From NCBI GenBank assembly GCA_030272585.1, contig BSYQ01000004.1, positions 3,534,001-3,598,000 on the forward strand: 64,000 nt of DNA, written 5' to 3'. Made by a program: the position numbers and the translations under genes. Under the pieces are notes generated by a model. It saw only the letters and a list, made by a program, of their open reading frames with translations, did not search any database and was not told the origin of the DNA. Below are positions 11,298-23,037 of the stretch, piece after piece (within the stretch, counting starts at the first letter, position 1; each line of letters begins with the position of its first letter). Source of the stretch: Bryopsis sp. KO-2023 (Eukaryota; Chlorophyta; Ulvophyceae; Bryopsidales; Bryopsidaceae).

Positions 11298-11802
11298 TCT
11301 AGCATAGTTGGCACATGGCGATTTGAATGCTGGGAAAAGCATATTGTGGGACAAGAAACTGTCTGACATCGCTGACATCGTTCGGCCTGAGATCCACATT
11401 CAACAAACAAGAGAAAAAACGGATACCGTCTTTACCTGGCCCTGATAAACACACATTTTGCCGTGGATGTTCGCGGCATATCGGTTTTCCGAGATTGGAA
11501 CTGCTCGAGATCAATGTGTCTTACAGAATGGGGAGTGTTGCATTGAATGAATGTGAACCAGTCCATAAGTGCAGCTCAGGCTAACCACCCCTGAACTGTT
11601 TCCCAACTGTTGTCCGACATGAGAACATCCTAACTGATCGAATACCCCCATTCATCCAACCACTTCTCCACCATCCATGTAAGGAAGATCCCAATGATTT
11701 TGATTAAAATTAGTTCAGAATCTCAGTCCTATTTACTTTGTTGGTTCCACAGCCGGCATTTCCTGGTGGTATATGCCATCATAAGGAATATTTTGAGAAA
11801 TA

Positions 11803-11830
11803 TTTTGAACTCAATATGTTGAGTTCAAAA
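11803..11830. repeat. Hairpin, 12-bp perfect arms
   Basis: The arms are ttttgaactcaa and ttgagttcaaaa with a 4-base loop. It lies about 370 bp from another perfect palindrome. It could be a transcription terminator-like hairpin, a protein-binding palindrome or part of a small inverted-repeat element. Confidence 0.7.
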
Positions 11831-12069
11831 CATCCCCCTTATTGGCCCACAGTCTCAGCTGCTTTGTTTGCATCCCCTGACATCCAATGCGAAGAGAATC
11901 CCAAACAAAATGCAACTCTAGTTTTTTCTCCTTTTCTTTCTTTTATCTGGTTTTGCTTTGTTTTGATGTTGGTGTTTTAGTTTAGCATCATTCTTTGAGG
12001 AGAAATTCTAGTTTTTTTCTTCGTGTAAGTTCTTTATTTGACGGCTGTTTTAGTTGTGAGCATTTTTTT

Positions 12070-12243
12070 TTAATCCCAACTTCCGAGATGAATGGGGATG
12101 GTTTGGGACAGTTTCCCATTGACTTCCTGAAGCCATTTAGCAATTTTCTTAATAATCAACCGGCTCTTCTGGGGTGACAATATTGCATCAATTGAATTTA
12201 TCGTTTGCAAACGATAAATTTTTGGTGGGGCTGGCTCTGACAT
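12070..12243 (-). CDS. Doubtful 57-residue open frame
   Basis: The frame starts with ATG at 12243 and encodes a short, proline-then-lysine-rich peptide (the middle reads SRLIIKKIAKWLQEVNGKL, an amphipathic-helix-like stretch). Part of the codons lie inside the palindrome at 12195-12220. No homologue is recalled. It could be a small gene, a last exon, or chance. Confidence 0.2.
   Translation of the reverse strand: MSEPAPPKIYRLQTINSIDAILSPQKSRLIIKKIAKWLQEVNGKLSQTIPIHLGSWD
12195..12220. repeat. Perfect 26-bp palindrome
   Basis: The sequence aatttatcgtttg followed directly by its reverse complement caaacgataaatt has no spacer. A perfect 26-bp dyad is far beyond what is expected by chance in a few kilobases. 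It could be a dimeric protein-binding site or the fused ends of a mobile element. Confidence 0.75.
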
Positions 12244-12653
12244 TGTAATTCTCAGGGGTAGTCTGACATGTCCTTGTTTCCTTCCTGAGTTCACTGCATC
12301 GAGTCCGCCCCGCGACACTCTCCTTTTCCAACCAAAAAATGGAGCAGCCAGATACAAGCCCGATCATCAACCCCTCCAAATCTCAACTTCTACCAAAATA
12401 AACGCAATTGCTGTGACGAGAACCAGCTTCACGAGAGGAAAGTGCGTCAGCTACCGCATCCACTCTTTCTCCGCTCCGTGGCATCTATTAGAATCTCCAC
12501 GAGCTCCTGTACTTAAACAGAGGGTCGTCTATAGACAGAGGGTCGCCAACAGATATACAAAGAAGCTTGCCCCCCCTTCAAGAAACAGTATTTACAGTTT
12601 TTCAAACGTATCTGGATTGACATTGTGACTGGTGCTCGTCCCCGCAGGTCGAT

Positions 12654-14360
12654 ATGAATTTTACTTGCCGAAATGCAAAATTTTTGTGCCTTTGCGTCGC
12701 CCTCCTGCTGGCATCCACTTCGAAAGGTTAGCTCCCTGTGTTTCTGTGTCGACGCCTCCTGCCAACAACCACACACAGCGTTGGCGCGTGGAAGCTACCG
12801 TTTTAGTCACAGTACACACGACCTCTCAAAGACTGTGTTTGCCCCTTTTTGTCTTAATTTGAACATAGCCCATCTCGGTTTGTGGCGAAACAAACAACCT
12901 TAAAAGCTGCCGTTTGCAAGGGGTGCCTTGAAGAGAAGTGGAAAAAAGGTTCTTGTCTTGGCTGGACAAACCTTCGTGTCGGTGTAAAGGTAGCGTGTGA
13001 CTTTCCATTTTCTGACGTTTTTTTCCTTGAACTTTTTGTTTGTTTCTTGGGTGCTTAGTGACCGGACAAGAGGCCCCTGTGGAACCTCGGGATGGCGCAG
13101 TTGCACCGGCACCGGCGCCAAGCAGTATAGGTGTACCCATACCCATGTATAGGTTCGAACCTTATTCCGGAGATCTCGGCACCGCCATGTTTTACACATA
13201 CACGGTTTCCTTACGGAGGAGATCAGACCTGGGCTACTTCTGCACAGGCGTGTTGGTAGGGAGCAAGCACGTTCTGACAGCGGCGCATTGCATCGACTCG
13301 TCCACAACAGGAGGCGACAGCCGACCTAAAGTCGTCGTTGGCTCCTACTCCTCGTCACAGACGTCAGGCCCGGGGATAGAGGTAAGAAAGCATTCAAGAA
13401 TATAAAGAAGTGCGTCTCACGATGGCCCGTCACGACGCGCGTTCTACAGCGCGCGCTCATCAGGCCATGACGCCGCGCTCGTCCAAGGCAGGCCTCCGAA
13501 ATTTCAAACATGCCTCGCGAGTCGCGACTCATACCAAAACATGCCACGGCGATCCATCCCGCGACATATCATGGGTGTTCAAAATCACACCCCCTCGCGA
13601 ACATGCCGCCCTATACATCCCGCAATGATCACGACAGGCGCCGTCTGGGATCCTACTGCTGATGCATCCATTTGCTTCTTGTGGGTATGTTGTTTCGACT
13701 CAATGGGGTGGGGAAAGGGGTCTTTCCTCCACATCAAAGCCTGATTTTTGTTTTGTTTTGGACGAGCAGGTCATCTCTACCCAAAATGTCTTCATCCACC
13801 CCAACTACAAATCCATGCGGTTCCCTGATCTTGCCATTTTGGAGCTCTCAAGTGCAGCAAACGTGGACCCTGTTCAACTCCCAACCACCACAAACTTTCG
13901 CCTACAGCATGGCGAAATCCTGGAATCCGTTGGGTGGGGACGAACACGCAACGATTCGGGATTTTCTGAAATCGCACAGGTTGTCCAGATGGGGTTCGTC
14001 GCCAGGGGGCGTTGCAGGAGGAAGTTGCGCAAACCCGTGACCAGCAGCCAGATCTGCATGGGTGGAAATGGGGGTGGCTCATGTCCAGGTGAACAACGGT
14101 TTCAGTAGAATGCTAGCTTCATCAGGAATTCTCTGGAGGCAATTCTCTGAGTCGACGGAAGTGGTTGTCAAGGTGACGATGGAGGCCCCATTGTGATATC
14201 CGGTGAACTTTTGGAGGAGGATATTTTCGGGGAGGATGTTTTGGTTGGAATTGTGGGCGCTTCCCACGTGTGTGGAGGGGCCTTCAAACCGGATGTTCAC
14301 ACCAATATAGTGCCCTTTATTGATTGGATCAAATCGACTGCTGGTGAGGAGCTTTTCTGA
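12654..14360 (+). CDS. Secreted trypsin-fold protein with Ser-to-Asp active site
   Basis: Four exons (12654-12726, 13059-13381, 13770-14088, 14173-14360) with matching phases give 300 aa. Exon 1 encodes a signal peptide (FLCLCVALLLASTS). The chymotrypsin-fold domain (S1 family) follows a short Ala/Pro-rich linker. The histidine motif LTAAHCI and the aspartate motif PDLAILEL are intact. The serine motif is not: the usual GDSGGP reads CPGDDGGPIV, formed across the exon 3/4 junction, so the nucleophilic serine is an aspartate. Six residues before it the specificity position is glycine, not aspartate. Later strands (VGIVGASHVCGG and VHTNIVPFIDWI) are normal for the fold. It is therefore probably an inactive serine protease homologue acting outside the cell as a binder or regulator. 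The reading depends on the inferred junction; no other acceptor nearby restores a serine. Confidence 0.8.
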
Positions 14361-15753
14361 TTGGAAAATGATATCCCTTTTGATGATTCAATCATATTGC
14401 CACAGCACACAACCAACCAGCAAAAATGTTACAAGACATGCCAGGCCAGAGCCTATGACATCAGGGGAATTCCAAGAAAAATCCTCAGCCAGCAAGCCCA
14501 CAACACACAAACTTGACAGAAAATTTGATTGAAAATTCACTGACGGGATGTTTGCGTGCACAGGCCTCTCCTGATGTGACCTTTCCGACACAACTGAAGC
14601 AACGCTGTTGACCTTCAAAAAAAAAGACCATAGATTGCATCGAAGTTTCATGAAACTGCATTACCACTTGATGGAGTGGCCATGGCTTTATGAAAGTTCA
14701 TCTTGGGGAAAATTGGCTCGGCTTTTACTAATGGCCCAGCCAACATTTTTTTTTTTCAACTGGCAAATTTCAATGCCTTGCATCGAACTGAACCTTCTCG
14801 TTCTTTCATCAAATTCAAAATGGGAGGTAGTGCCGAACTGTTTTTTTTTATCCAACTTTGTGTTTATTTTTTGTTTTCGAATACTTTCCCCATGACTTTA
14901 GGGGTAGAAGAATACTTTTTGTATAGAAAGTTTCAAATTCTAGATTTTGGACAGCATGCAAATGCAAAATCAAAACCAAGGACTGCAGAAAAGCAACCAC
15001 CCATTCAGAAATCGAATTTCACCCCTTCAGAAAAAAAAATCGTTCAAAAAAACTTGCTCACAACTTCCCTTCGGATCATTGGCTACCCTGACTGACACTG
15101 CTAATGCCCTGTCAGACTGCTGTGCGTCACTGGAGCGAAAATCGAGTTCAGCATTCTGGCCAGTCCCAAAACCTGGCCAAATTCTTTATCTACATATTTG
15201 GAACTTGAAAGAAGACGGTCGATGCAAACGAGACAATGTGAATTTCGTGTGGCATTTCGGATGGGTTCAATCCTGGTTCATCGCACGCACACCCCCCACC
15301 ACAGCTTTGAGACTTGATTACTAATCAACATTACTACTACTTCCTACATCTATTTTTGTCTCTCCTCCGTCCTGTCTCTTTTTCAAACTTTTTTTATCAA
15401 TTTTTTTTTTTTGGTGCATCTCTCTATCCTCCTCCTTTTTTTTCTTTTTCCTCCGGTTTAAAATGATGAACAAATGATACAACAAATAAAAAAGCCTTCG
15501 GTGTCTCAATCAGTCGGAGTATCTTCTCTACACAAAAACATAAAAGAAAAAAAAAAACACCACCACAAACACCGGCGCCTTTGCCCTCTTCCGTTCTCCC
15601 ATTCCATGAATGAAAAAAAAAAAAAAAAAAAGAAAACCATCAACAATTCAAAAGAATCCTGTACACAGCACAATTAGCGTTGATCATCAAACCCCATTTT
15701 GTTACCCCATAACCCTCCCCCTTTTTCTTGTTTTTTTTTCAAATTTTCAAATT
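14361..15753. other. Convergent intergenic region
   Basis: No gene seen between the 3' ends of the protease homologue and VAC14. Homopolymer tracts cluster from about 15380 to 15640 (T-runs, then long A-runs). Confidence 0.6.
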
Positions 15754-18700
15754 CTATACAGTTCCGTTCAACAAATCCCTCGGCGACTTATCCATGAAAT
15801 CCCTTTGCGAAACTCCAGGACCTAACTCGTCCCCAACCTCCATCACCCCCTCATTCTCTACGCCACCCCCACCCCCCCCCGACCCCCCCAGTCCCCCATC
15901 AGATGAATTTTGCCTGCGTTCGAAGATTTGAATCAGGTCTGAGTACTCTACCCCCGGTGTCGAATTGGTGGGAGGGTACTGTTGACTGTTGTTGTTGGTG
16001 GTGGAGGGGGTCGTGCCGCTGAGGGGAAGTGAAGGCACGCTTTTCAATCGAACGAAAAGGGTCCTGAATGCATCCGTTTGAGGAAGGAGCATCAACAAAC
16101 CGTGCAAACAACGTAGCAGTTCTGGATACCTGTTTTTTTGGCCATCACAAACCACAGCATCTGTTCAGGTCTAGTCAATGAACCGTGCGAACTTATGCTA
16201 ACGCATGAGAATAAAGAAACTAATTTTACAGCTTTACATATATCGACGTTTTTGGTTATGGCCTGGGGGCGATGGGTGTGCAGACCAGCCAAAAAGTGCA
16301 ATTCGTTAGGTGGTTTCCAGCGAAATCAAAACCAGACAGCTGTTGAGAAATGGAAGGGCAAAACTCTGGAGCAAAGAAAAGGAGCGATGGATAGTCTAAT
16401 GGTTAGCGTCAGTTTTCCGAGCAACATTCAAGGAATATTGGTGAGCGTGGGGATGCTGGGAGTAGCAATTGGCGTTTTGAAGGTGCGGGTCGGCATACGT
16501 GACACCTCCCCTCCCCCTCCCCGATATCATTGAAAAAATAAAAGATAAAATCCCTTACAAAAGGCACCGACTCACCTCTGTGGTTCCAACAATTGTAGTC
16601 TGAGAAATGCGAATGCGGGTGCTTCCAACAGTCTGACCAATTTCACAATTTGAGATATGGCTTCCACGGAGGGTCCACACGGAGCAGACCCCAGCACGGA
16701 AATCAACTTCCAGGCCAGCCCATATGACTGACTCAGAAAGCAAAGAGACAATGCTGCGCAAGCAAAACGACACCAAGAGGGAAATATTGCCAAAAAGAAG
16801 GACCTCGAGTCTTTATCCCCCAGTCCTCGTCGGAGAATTTCCTGCAAAGGGGAAAAAAAATTATGCCATTCTCAGGCTACAAAATCAAATAATCCAAAAA
16901 AAAGGAATAGAAAAGAAATCACAAAACTACTCGAAATGCCCCCAAAAAGATGAAAACAAAAAATAAAAAAAAACCCAAAGAATTACGCCCCTCCCAAAAA
17001 AAAAAAATAAAAATAAATAAAAGAAAGAAAGAAAGAAAAAACGAAACGAAAAAACGAAAAAAATAATAAAAAAAATACCACAGACAATCACTCAGAAAAC
17101 AACAACAACTGAAACTACTGCAACTAAACTGAAAATAAAAAAAATCTGAGGGGCAACAAGAACCAAGGGGGCACCTGAAGCTGTGCTGCTTCCGGAGCCG
17201 TCACCAGCAAAACGTTGAGGGCTTGTATCATCAAGGGTTCGAAACCATCATTGCCTTCCACCCTGTCCAGAATGGAAGAAACTTCTATGTACACTTCTCG
17301 GCACCCGAGGCACATGCACAGCCGCTGCATTATGTGAGCACCTGATCGATGAAGCAACTTCACACCCTCACTACCTCTGAACCTGAAAACCATCAAATGA
17401 AAAAAAAAAAAGAAAAAAACCCTAAAATATATCACTTATGAAGAATAAACAGTTTAAAAGATGTTGCATTCGTTGGGTACATTTATTCGTGTGTAAAAAA
17501 AAATAAAAAAATTCGGGTGTTGCTCGAGGGGATAACAAAAAAAAAAAAAGGAAAAAAAAACGGATGCATGTTGATATGTGTTGGAGCTCCACCAACATTG
17601 GAGCGGTAAAAATCGCCCAAAGTAGTTTTTTTTTGCTTCTATTCCCTCATAAAAACCAAAAGACATCCGAAAAAAATTCTCCAACATCATGACTCCAATT
17701 AGCTTTTCCTTTAGTCTTACATTTATTTTTATTTTTTTTGTGTGTTTCCCCCTCGTCCCGAAACCACAGCTGCTCTTATCTTTCTTTTTCACACAATATT
17801 CCACTCACCGATTCAAGAGTGCCTCCATGACATTTCGGAATTGGCCTTCTTGTTGAGCGAGTATCGTTAACAGCCCCAGGGCTGCTTCCTCCACCTTCTC
17901 CCAATTCATCATGAGAGCGTCGAGAACTGCATTCAGCACCACCTCATTTCTTGATAACACCGCTGAAGGCTTCTGTTTCAAAAGGAACTCAAACCAATGC
18001 AGTGCCTCCAGCCTAATAGAAACGGTGTTGCAACTCCGTCAACTAATCGCATAACACCAGACAAGAATCCTTTTACACATCTTACAGCAGTTCTCACCCC
18101 ACCAATATTCAAATTTCACCCCAAGAGCAACTTTACCCCCCCAAAAAAAAATAAACAATAAAATAGAAAATGAACAATGAAAAAAAAAGGGGGGGGGGGA
18201 ACAGAACACCGAAAAATGGAAAACCAAAATGTCTTTTCCTTGTACATGTGCATATCTATTCATTTGGATAGATTTCAGACCTTGTGGGCGGTTGACTGCT
18301 GGATAGCTCCTTCGAAATTGCATCCAAAACTCCACCAACATCCACATCATCCCAGGACCTCTCCATCCCCATCTTCAACAGCGACCTGAACCGCCCCACC
18401 AAAAAAAAAGAAAAAGAAGAAAAAAAATCCGCTTAAAGAAAAAATAATCAAAAATAATCCCAAACCAACCCCAGAAAGAAAAGAATAAAGAATCATGCCA
18501 GTGATCTTTTCCCCCCCAAAAGGGGGAAAATGAGAGGGAAAAAAAATTACGCCAGTGATTTCTTCCAACAAAAAAAAAGACACACAGGAAAATGAGAGGG
18601 AAAAGGGACCACTCGGAACGAAAGTCGGCCTCAGTACCTGTTGACTACGAAGGCACTTTTTTGCACCTCATCGCTGGAATGACTGATGCACGAAAGCACC

Positions 18701-20620
18701 GTGGTCACCATCATGCCATACTGCTCCACTATCTCCTCGTGAGCAATCTCCACCACCACGTTGAGCCATCGCATGGCTGTCAGACACACTTGACGATCGG
18801 CCTGATGCGATTTGCTCCTCGCCAAAAGCACCGTGACCAAAGCTTGGTAATCTATGTTGGCATCCTCCGAAGCTGAAGACAATTCGAGGAGGAATTCCTG
18901 GATGAGTAATCCACTGAGAAGGTATCAGATCGCTCAAACACCGAGGACATCAGCAATAGCTCTAAAAAGGGAGGGGGGGAGCTCAGGGTGCTGTATCGTT
19001 TCAAGGGGGAAAAAAAATCTGCAGTAATGAAGTTGTACGATTTTGCTCCCAACATCCTTAATTCGTCGAGGGAAAATTGGTGTTGCATACTATGGAGGAC
19101 AGAGCAATTCATTGTAGGTTGGTTTTTTTTGCCTGCTGTATGCCCCCCTTCATTTCAATTCAACACTTTTCCAAATACTGCTTTGCTTCCCACGCCCCCT
19201 CTCGCATTTTATATTCTGCAGCATTTTGTGAAGATCTTGTTAAAGGCCCCCTCTTGATATATCTTTTTCCTCTTTCTGTAATTTTTTGTATTTTATAGAA
19301 CTTAAAAAAAAAAGCCTAATAAGAAACAGTATATTGTTAAAACCATATCAACACCTTAAGCATGGAGAATTAGGTTTTCTTTTAATAGGTTTCTTCAAGA
19401 AGTGGAGAACTTCTTCTTTTTCTTTTTCGGGGGGGGGGGGGAGGAAAGGGGCATCTTTCACCTTGCACCCTGCTTTTTTTTTTTCCTTTTGTTTGGTTTG
19501 TACCTGCAGAGCTTTCGACGTTGCATGTCTGATTTCCTTGTGCTCATCGCTCAGCATCCCCAGCATCCCTCCGACTATATCCGGCAAGCAAGACAGCATG
19601 TCCAGGGCCGGGACACTGAACAGCGCCGTCACCCATCCGATCAAAAACTGCCTCTTGTGCGGATCCAGCGTGAACAAAAACTCTTTCAAAACTTGCACGA
19701 AGATATCCATGTCGAAGGAAGCGCTGGACATCACTATGCTCTTCAGCACCTCGTCCAAATGCTGGGCTGCGTTTTGCACATGTTCGTCTGGGTCGCCGTA
19801 CAGCTTGAACAGGGCAGAATACACCTCGATGAACAGCCCCTGATCCGTGATGAATTCGTCCTGCATGGCTTTGGTGATGTTGAACAGGGCTTCGCAAGCG
19901 TAGTAACGCACTCGGCTGTCTTGGTCTGACAGAGAGGCTGCCACCGGTCTGACGATTTGCCCCAAGTAGTCGAATTTCAGCTGTTCGTAGAATTGCTTCA
20001 AACCGACGGTCGCAGCTGCTAAGCACAGCAGGCCTCCCTGTACGTCATGACAAGCTATTTCTTGGGTTGGTTCCATGTGCGATTTTGCTGATGCTAGAAA
20101 CCTCAGGGCATTTTCTGTTTTTCTGAAGTTTTTCCAGAACATCAGGTACAGAACATATTTTATTATTCTCTTCAAAAAACATTGTGTTCAATATTTCTCA
20201 AGAAAGCACATGTGCTTGTTTAATAAAATATGTAAAACAAAAAAATTCAAAAATATTTGAATTTGTTTTTTTTCACTTCCCCCCCCCCTTTCTGCAGGGG
20301 CGGGGAAAAAAAAAAGATGGATATCTTGGGCATCACACCAGATTGCTTTCAAATTTTTTAACAAAAAAGCCCCTGTCTAATTTTATCTCTTTGTTTCTTA
20401 GATGCAAAGCTGCCCACACCTTGCGATGGTTAGCCAGCCCTGACAATGCAAAATCGTCCGTCAGCCTCCCCAAAAGCACTTTGATCCTCCCCCGATCATT
20501 CCCTGCAGCCAATTTTTTCATCAACTGTTCCACCTCCAGGGCAGCCAGCTTCCTTTTTTCATATTGCTGTGCCCCTATGTTCCTCAAAACAGCAGATGGC
20601 AGGAGGTGCTCCAGATCCAT
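15754..20620 (-). CDS. VAC14: VAC14, scaffold of the PIKfyve/Fab1 complex
   Basis: Eight exons (20620-20420, 20037-19504, 18897-18638, 18385-18281, 18012-17809, 17382-17175, 16841-16576, 16129-15754) are all phase-consistent and give 717 aa, slightly shorter than animal VAC14 (about 780). VAC14 is a HEAT-repeat scaffold that holds the Fab1/PIKfyve lipid kinase and the Fig4 phosphatase to control PI(3,5)P2 on endosomes and vacuoles. Family landmarks seen are the N-terminal YEKRKLAALEVEQL helix; the DSRVRYYACEALFNI HEAT repeat with RQFLIGWVTALFSVP; the LLHRSG and MQRLCMCLG helices; SWCRFACAALSLCFLSQSY; YPELLRCLHGLLMLLPQ; and a C-terminal VEYSDLIQIFERRQ helix, matching the region that self-associates in known VAC14. 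The tail after it is Gly-rich. It starts head-to-head with ICMT, 730 bp apart. Confidence 0.95.
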
Positions 20621-21349
20621 TTGCCGAACCTAAATCCCCACTCGAATGGGGCTGAAAGCAAGTCTCCTATCGTGATTCGAACCACGACCTTCGGCGTCGC
20701 AGCACAACCCGACCACCCGTTGCGCCAGGAACACAGGGGAAAAGAAAGGAGGATTGTTGGACTTCACGGGATGTTTTCGCCTGAACGTGCCCACGCGAAT
20801 AAACAAAAGAAATCGAATCAAGCCCACACGACGAAGAAGAAGGAAAGGAAACCCACGAGGGGTGTGGGTCAGGGAACAGAAATTTTGACGCAGAGTCTGT
20901 CGGAACGCTGATCTCACAGATCTCACCACACCGCCAGCTCAATGAAAACCCCATCAAAACGAACCACCGATGTTGTCGCGCGAAATAGAATAATGGCGTG
21001 ACGTGCAGAATCTGATAATACCTTCCGCTGTTCTTGTTGTTCGACGTATCCGCAAGTTTTCCCTCTCTTCTCCTAGTTTCTTTTTTCTTTTTTTGGCTCG
21101 AGGGAAAGGAAGCCACGCCAGAGTCGAAAGAAATGGTGACGACTGCTTTCGATTGCTTTTGGAAATGGTGCTCGACCGTCGTACCTCCGAAAAGTCACAC
21201 TTTTCTTACTTTTACTTTTCGGCTCCAGGTGGGCGCACGAAAAGCGCCCGCACCTCCGTTTTGATTTCCCTGCGCAAATCAAAACGCGCGCATTATGAGT
21301 TCGCTGTTGCAACCAATATCGCACCATTCCACGTCAACAGCGCGCGCAG
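20621..21349. promoter_or_regulatory. Shared divergent promoter region of VAC14 and ICMT
   Basis: About 730 bp separate the two start codons, which point away from each other. A tRNA-like sequence lies inside it on the minus strand. No TATA-like element was identified with confidence. Confidence 0.4.
20660..20733 (-). tRNA. tRNA-like sequence, probably a pseudogene or SINE head
   Basis: Read on the minus strand it has an A-box-like tggcgcaacggg (20716-20727) and a B-box-like ggttcgaatc (20674-20683), the two internal polymerase III promoter parts, at tRNA-like spacing. The T-arm pairs (tcgtg with cacga) but leaves an 8-base loop. The anticodon and acceptor stems pair poorly, so a working tRNA is unlikely and no anticodon is assigned. 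Confidence 0.35.
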
Positions 21350-22604
21350 ATGTTGCTCGCTCCTATACCCTTCTTGTTTCTCGCGGCGCTCGTGTTCTTC
21401 CACACCTCAGAGCTCGCGCTGGCTGTTGCATATGCAAGATCTGACGTCTCTTTGAAGAGTAATATGAGGTCTGACGGCGTTCGCCAGTGCCCGTTCGTTG
21501 TCTCTCGTTTCGGCGTTGAGATCTTGCGTTTTCTGAAACAGACTGCCTCGTGACCAAGCCGTACTGCGTCGCGCTGGCTGCTGGGTTGATTGAGTATGGC
21601 CTCGAGGAGAGGCACTTGGGCGGCTGGATAACGCAGGTGAGAATCCGACCCACGAGAAAGAAAAACGCTCGGCAAACTGTGGAGGAAAAACGCCCGCAGC
21701 AAATGTCGACGTCATCATATCCATGACAGACTCTTGCCTTGACGTTTTTTGCAGGTCGTCAGGATTTCGGGTGGGGCAATGGTGGTGAGCGGGGAGTTGA
21801 TCAGGAAGCTAGCCATGGTAGGTCTAAAATTGACATTGTTGGTCTAAAATTGACATTGTTGGTTCTGTGGCTTTGCTTGTGTCAGCACCAAAAACACATA
21901 TTTGATTGTGGATTGTGCCAAGGTCACAGCGAAGGGCAACTTCACTCACAAGATGGTGGAGGAAAGGAGACAAACACACAAACTGGTCACTCATGGAATC
22001 TACAGGTGGGAGGGAATCAGGAATCAGTTTCACAGTTTTATCAGGTGGGAGGGGGCGGATGAAACAATTTGGAAATCATTCAGCAGCATTATTATTATGA
22101 GCGGTTTCTTCTTGGTCTGGTAATTAGCTGATGAGAATCCACCAATCCCTCAAGTGTTTTGAATATGGCTGTTCTGCAGTTGGGTGCGGCATCCAGGTTA
22201 TCTGGGCTGGATGCTGTGGGCCATCGGGATGCAAATGTTGCTTGTGAATCCTGTATGCACCGTTGCTTGCATATGTGTGGTAAGGGCTTCTCGAACACTC
22301 TCTGGAGGCTTCGCTTGCAATGTCAGGCCTACGCTCACAGGGTTGGGAATCACTCGAAATTGAACCTTCCTCTATGTTCAGAACCAGGGGTTTTCGAAAT
22401 GGCCTGATTCTGGAAACATGGTGGTGTCAATCTTGTTGTGGGGATGTTTCACACGGTGGTGGTGGTGGTGTGAAATTTTTGCAGTCATGGAGGTTCTTCA
22501 AGGAGCGGATATTTGTGGAGGAAAAGCTGTTGCGAGAGTTCTTTCCTGGATCATACGAACACTATTCAAAAACGGTACCATCGGGACTGCCATTCCTACA
22601 GTAA
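21350..22604 (+). CDS. ICMT: Isoprenylcysteine carboxyl methyltransferase
   Basis: Six exons (21350-21458, 21542-21636, 21755-21817, 21923-22005, 22180-22279, 22485-22604) are phase-consistent and give 189 aa. ICMT (Ste14 in yeast) is an endoplasmic reticulum membrane enzyme that methylates the C-terminal prenylcysteine of CaaX proteins such as Ras and lamins, using S-adenosylmethionine. Diagnostic parts are an N-terminal membrane segment ending in FFHTSE; GNFTHKMVEERRQTHKLVTH; the HPGYLGWMLWAIGMQMLLVN core, which fits the family's RHPSYxGW(F)YW motif; and the C-terminal WRFFKERIFVEEKLL with the final VPSGLPF. The protein is short for the family (animal about 284 aa, plant about 197) but holds all cofactor- and substrate-binding motifs. 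Intron 3 contains an exact 20-bp tandem duplication. It ends 434 bp from the convergent TMEM70-like gene. Confidence 0.93.
21821..21860. repeat. Exact 20-bp tandem duplication in ICMT intron 3
   Basis: The unit ggtctaaaattgacattgtt occurs twice without a gap at 21821-21840 and 21841-21860, just after the donor site of exon 3. It looks like a recent slippage or repair duplication. Confidence 0.9.
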
Positions 22605-23037
22605 CCCACCACGAGTCCTCCGCACCAGATTTATACCAACGAGAAAGAATCATGCTGCGACAGGGGATGCAAATCCAGCAGTTCTGTGCTTGTGGGATGG
22701 AAAGTGGAAAATGTCTGCTTGTGGAGTTGGTGGATTGGACATAATGTAAGGAGATCCTTTGCCTAGTTGCCAAGTGATCGGCTTGTTTTGCCCAGGCACC
22801 ATTGCAACAGTGAACCAGCAATGCCTCCACTTCCGGAGACTCCACCACCAAATCGATTTCCCGTCAGCAATCCATACGATACGTCCCAATGGAGGCTGCA
22901 AGTTTGATGGGTTTAGATCCCCAACCATAACAAATAAACGAAAAGAAAGCATCACCACGTTCGCTATTTCCTGTTTTTTTTTATATCCACCATCTATTAT
23001 CATCTAATGCATCCTGCTGCAAAATTCGAATCCTTGA

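Larger units (their letters stand above)
10294..12653. other. Gene-poor region
   Basis: No multi-exon gene could be supported. The stretch holds two doubtful short open frames (10860-11297 plus and 12070-12243 minus) and two strong inverted repeats (11803-11830 and 12195-12220), all listed separately. Its AT-richer, less homopolymeric texture differs somewhat from neighbouring intergenic DNA, which could reflect an old mobile element, but no transposase motif was recognised. Confidence 0.45.
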
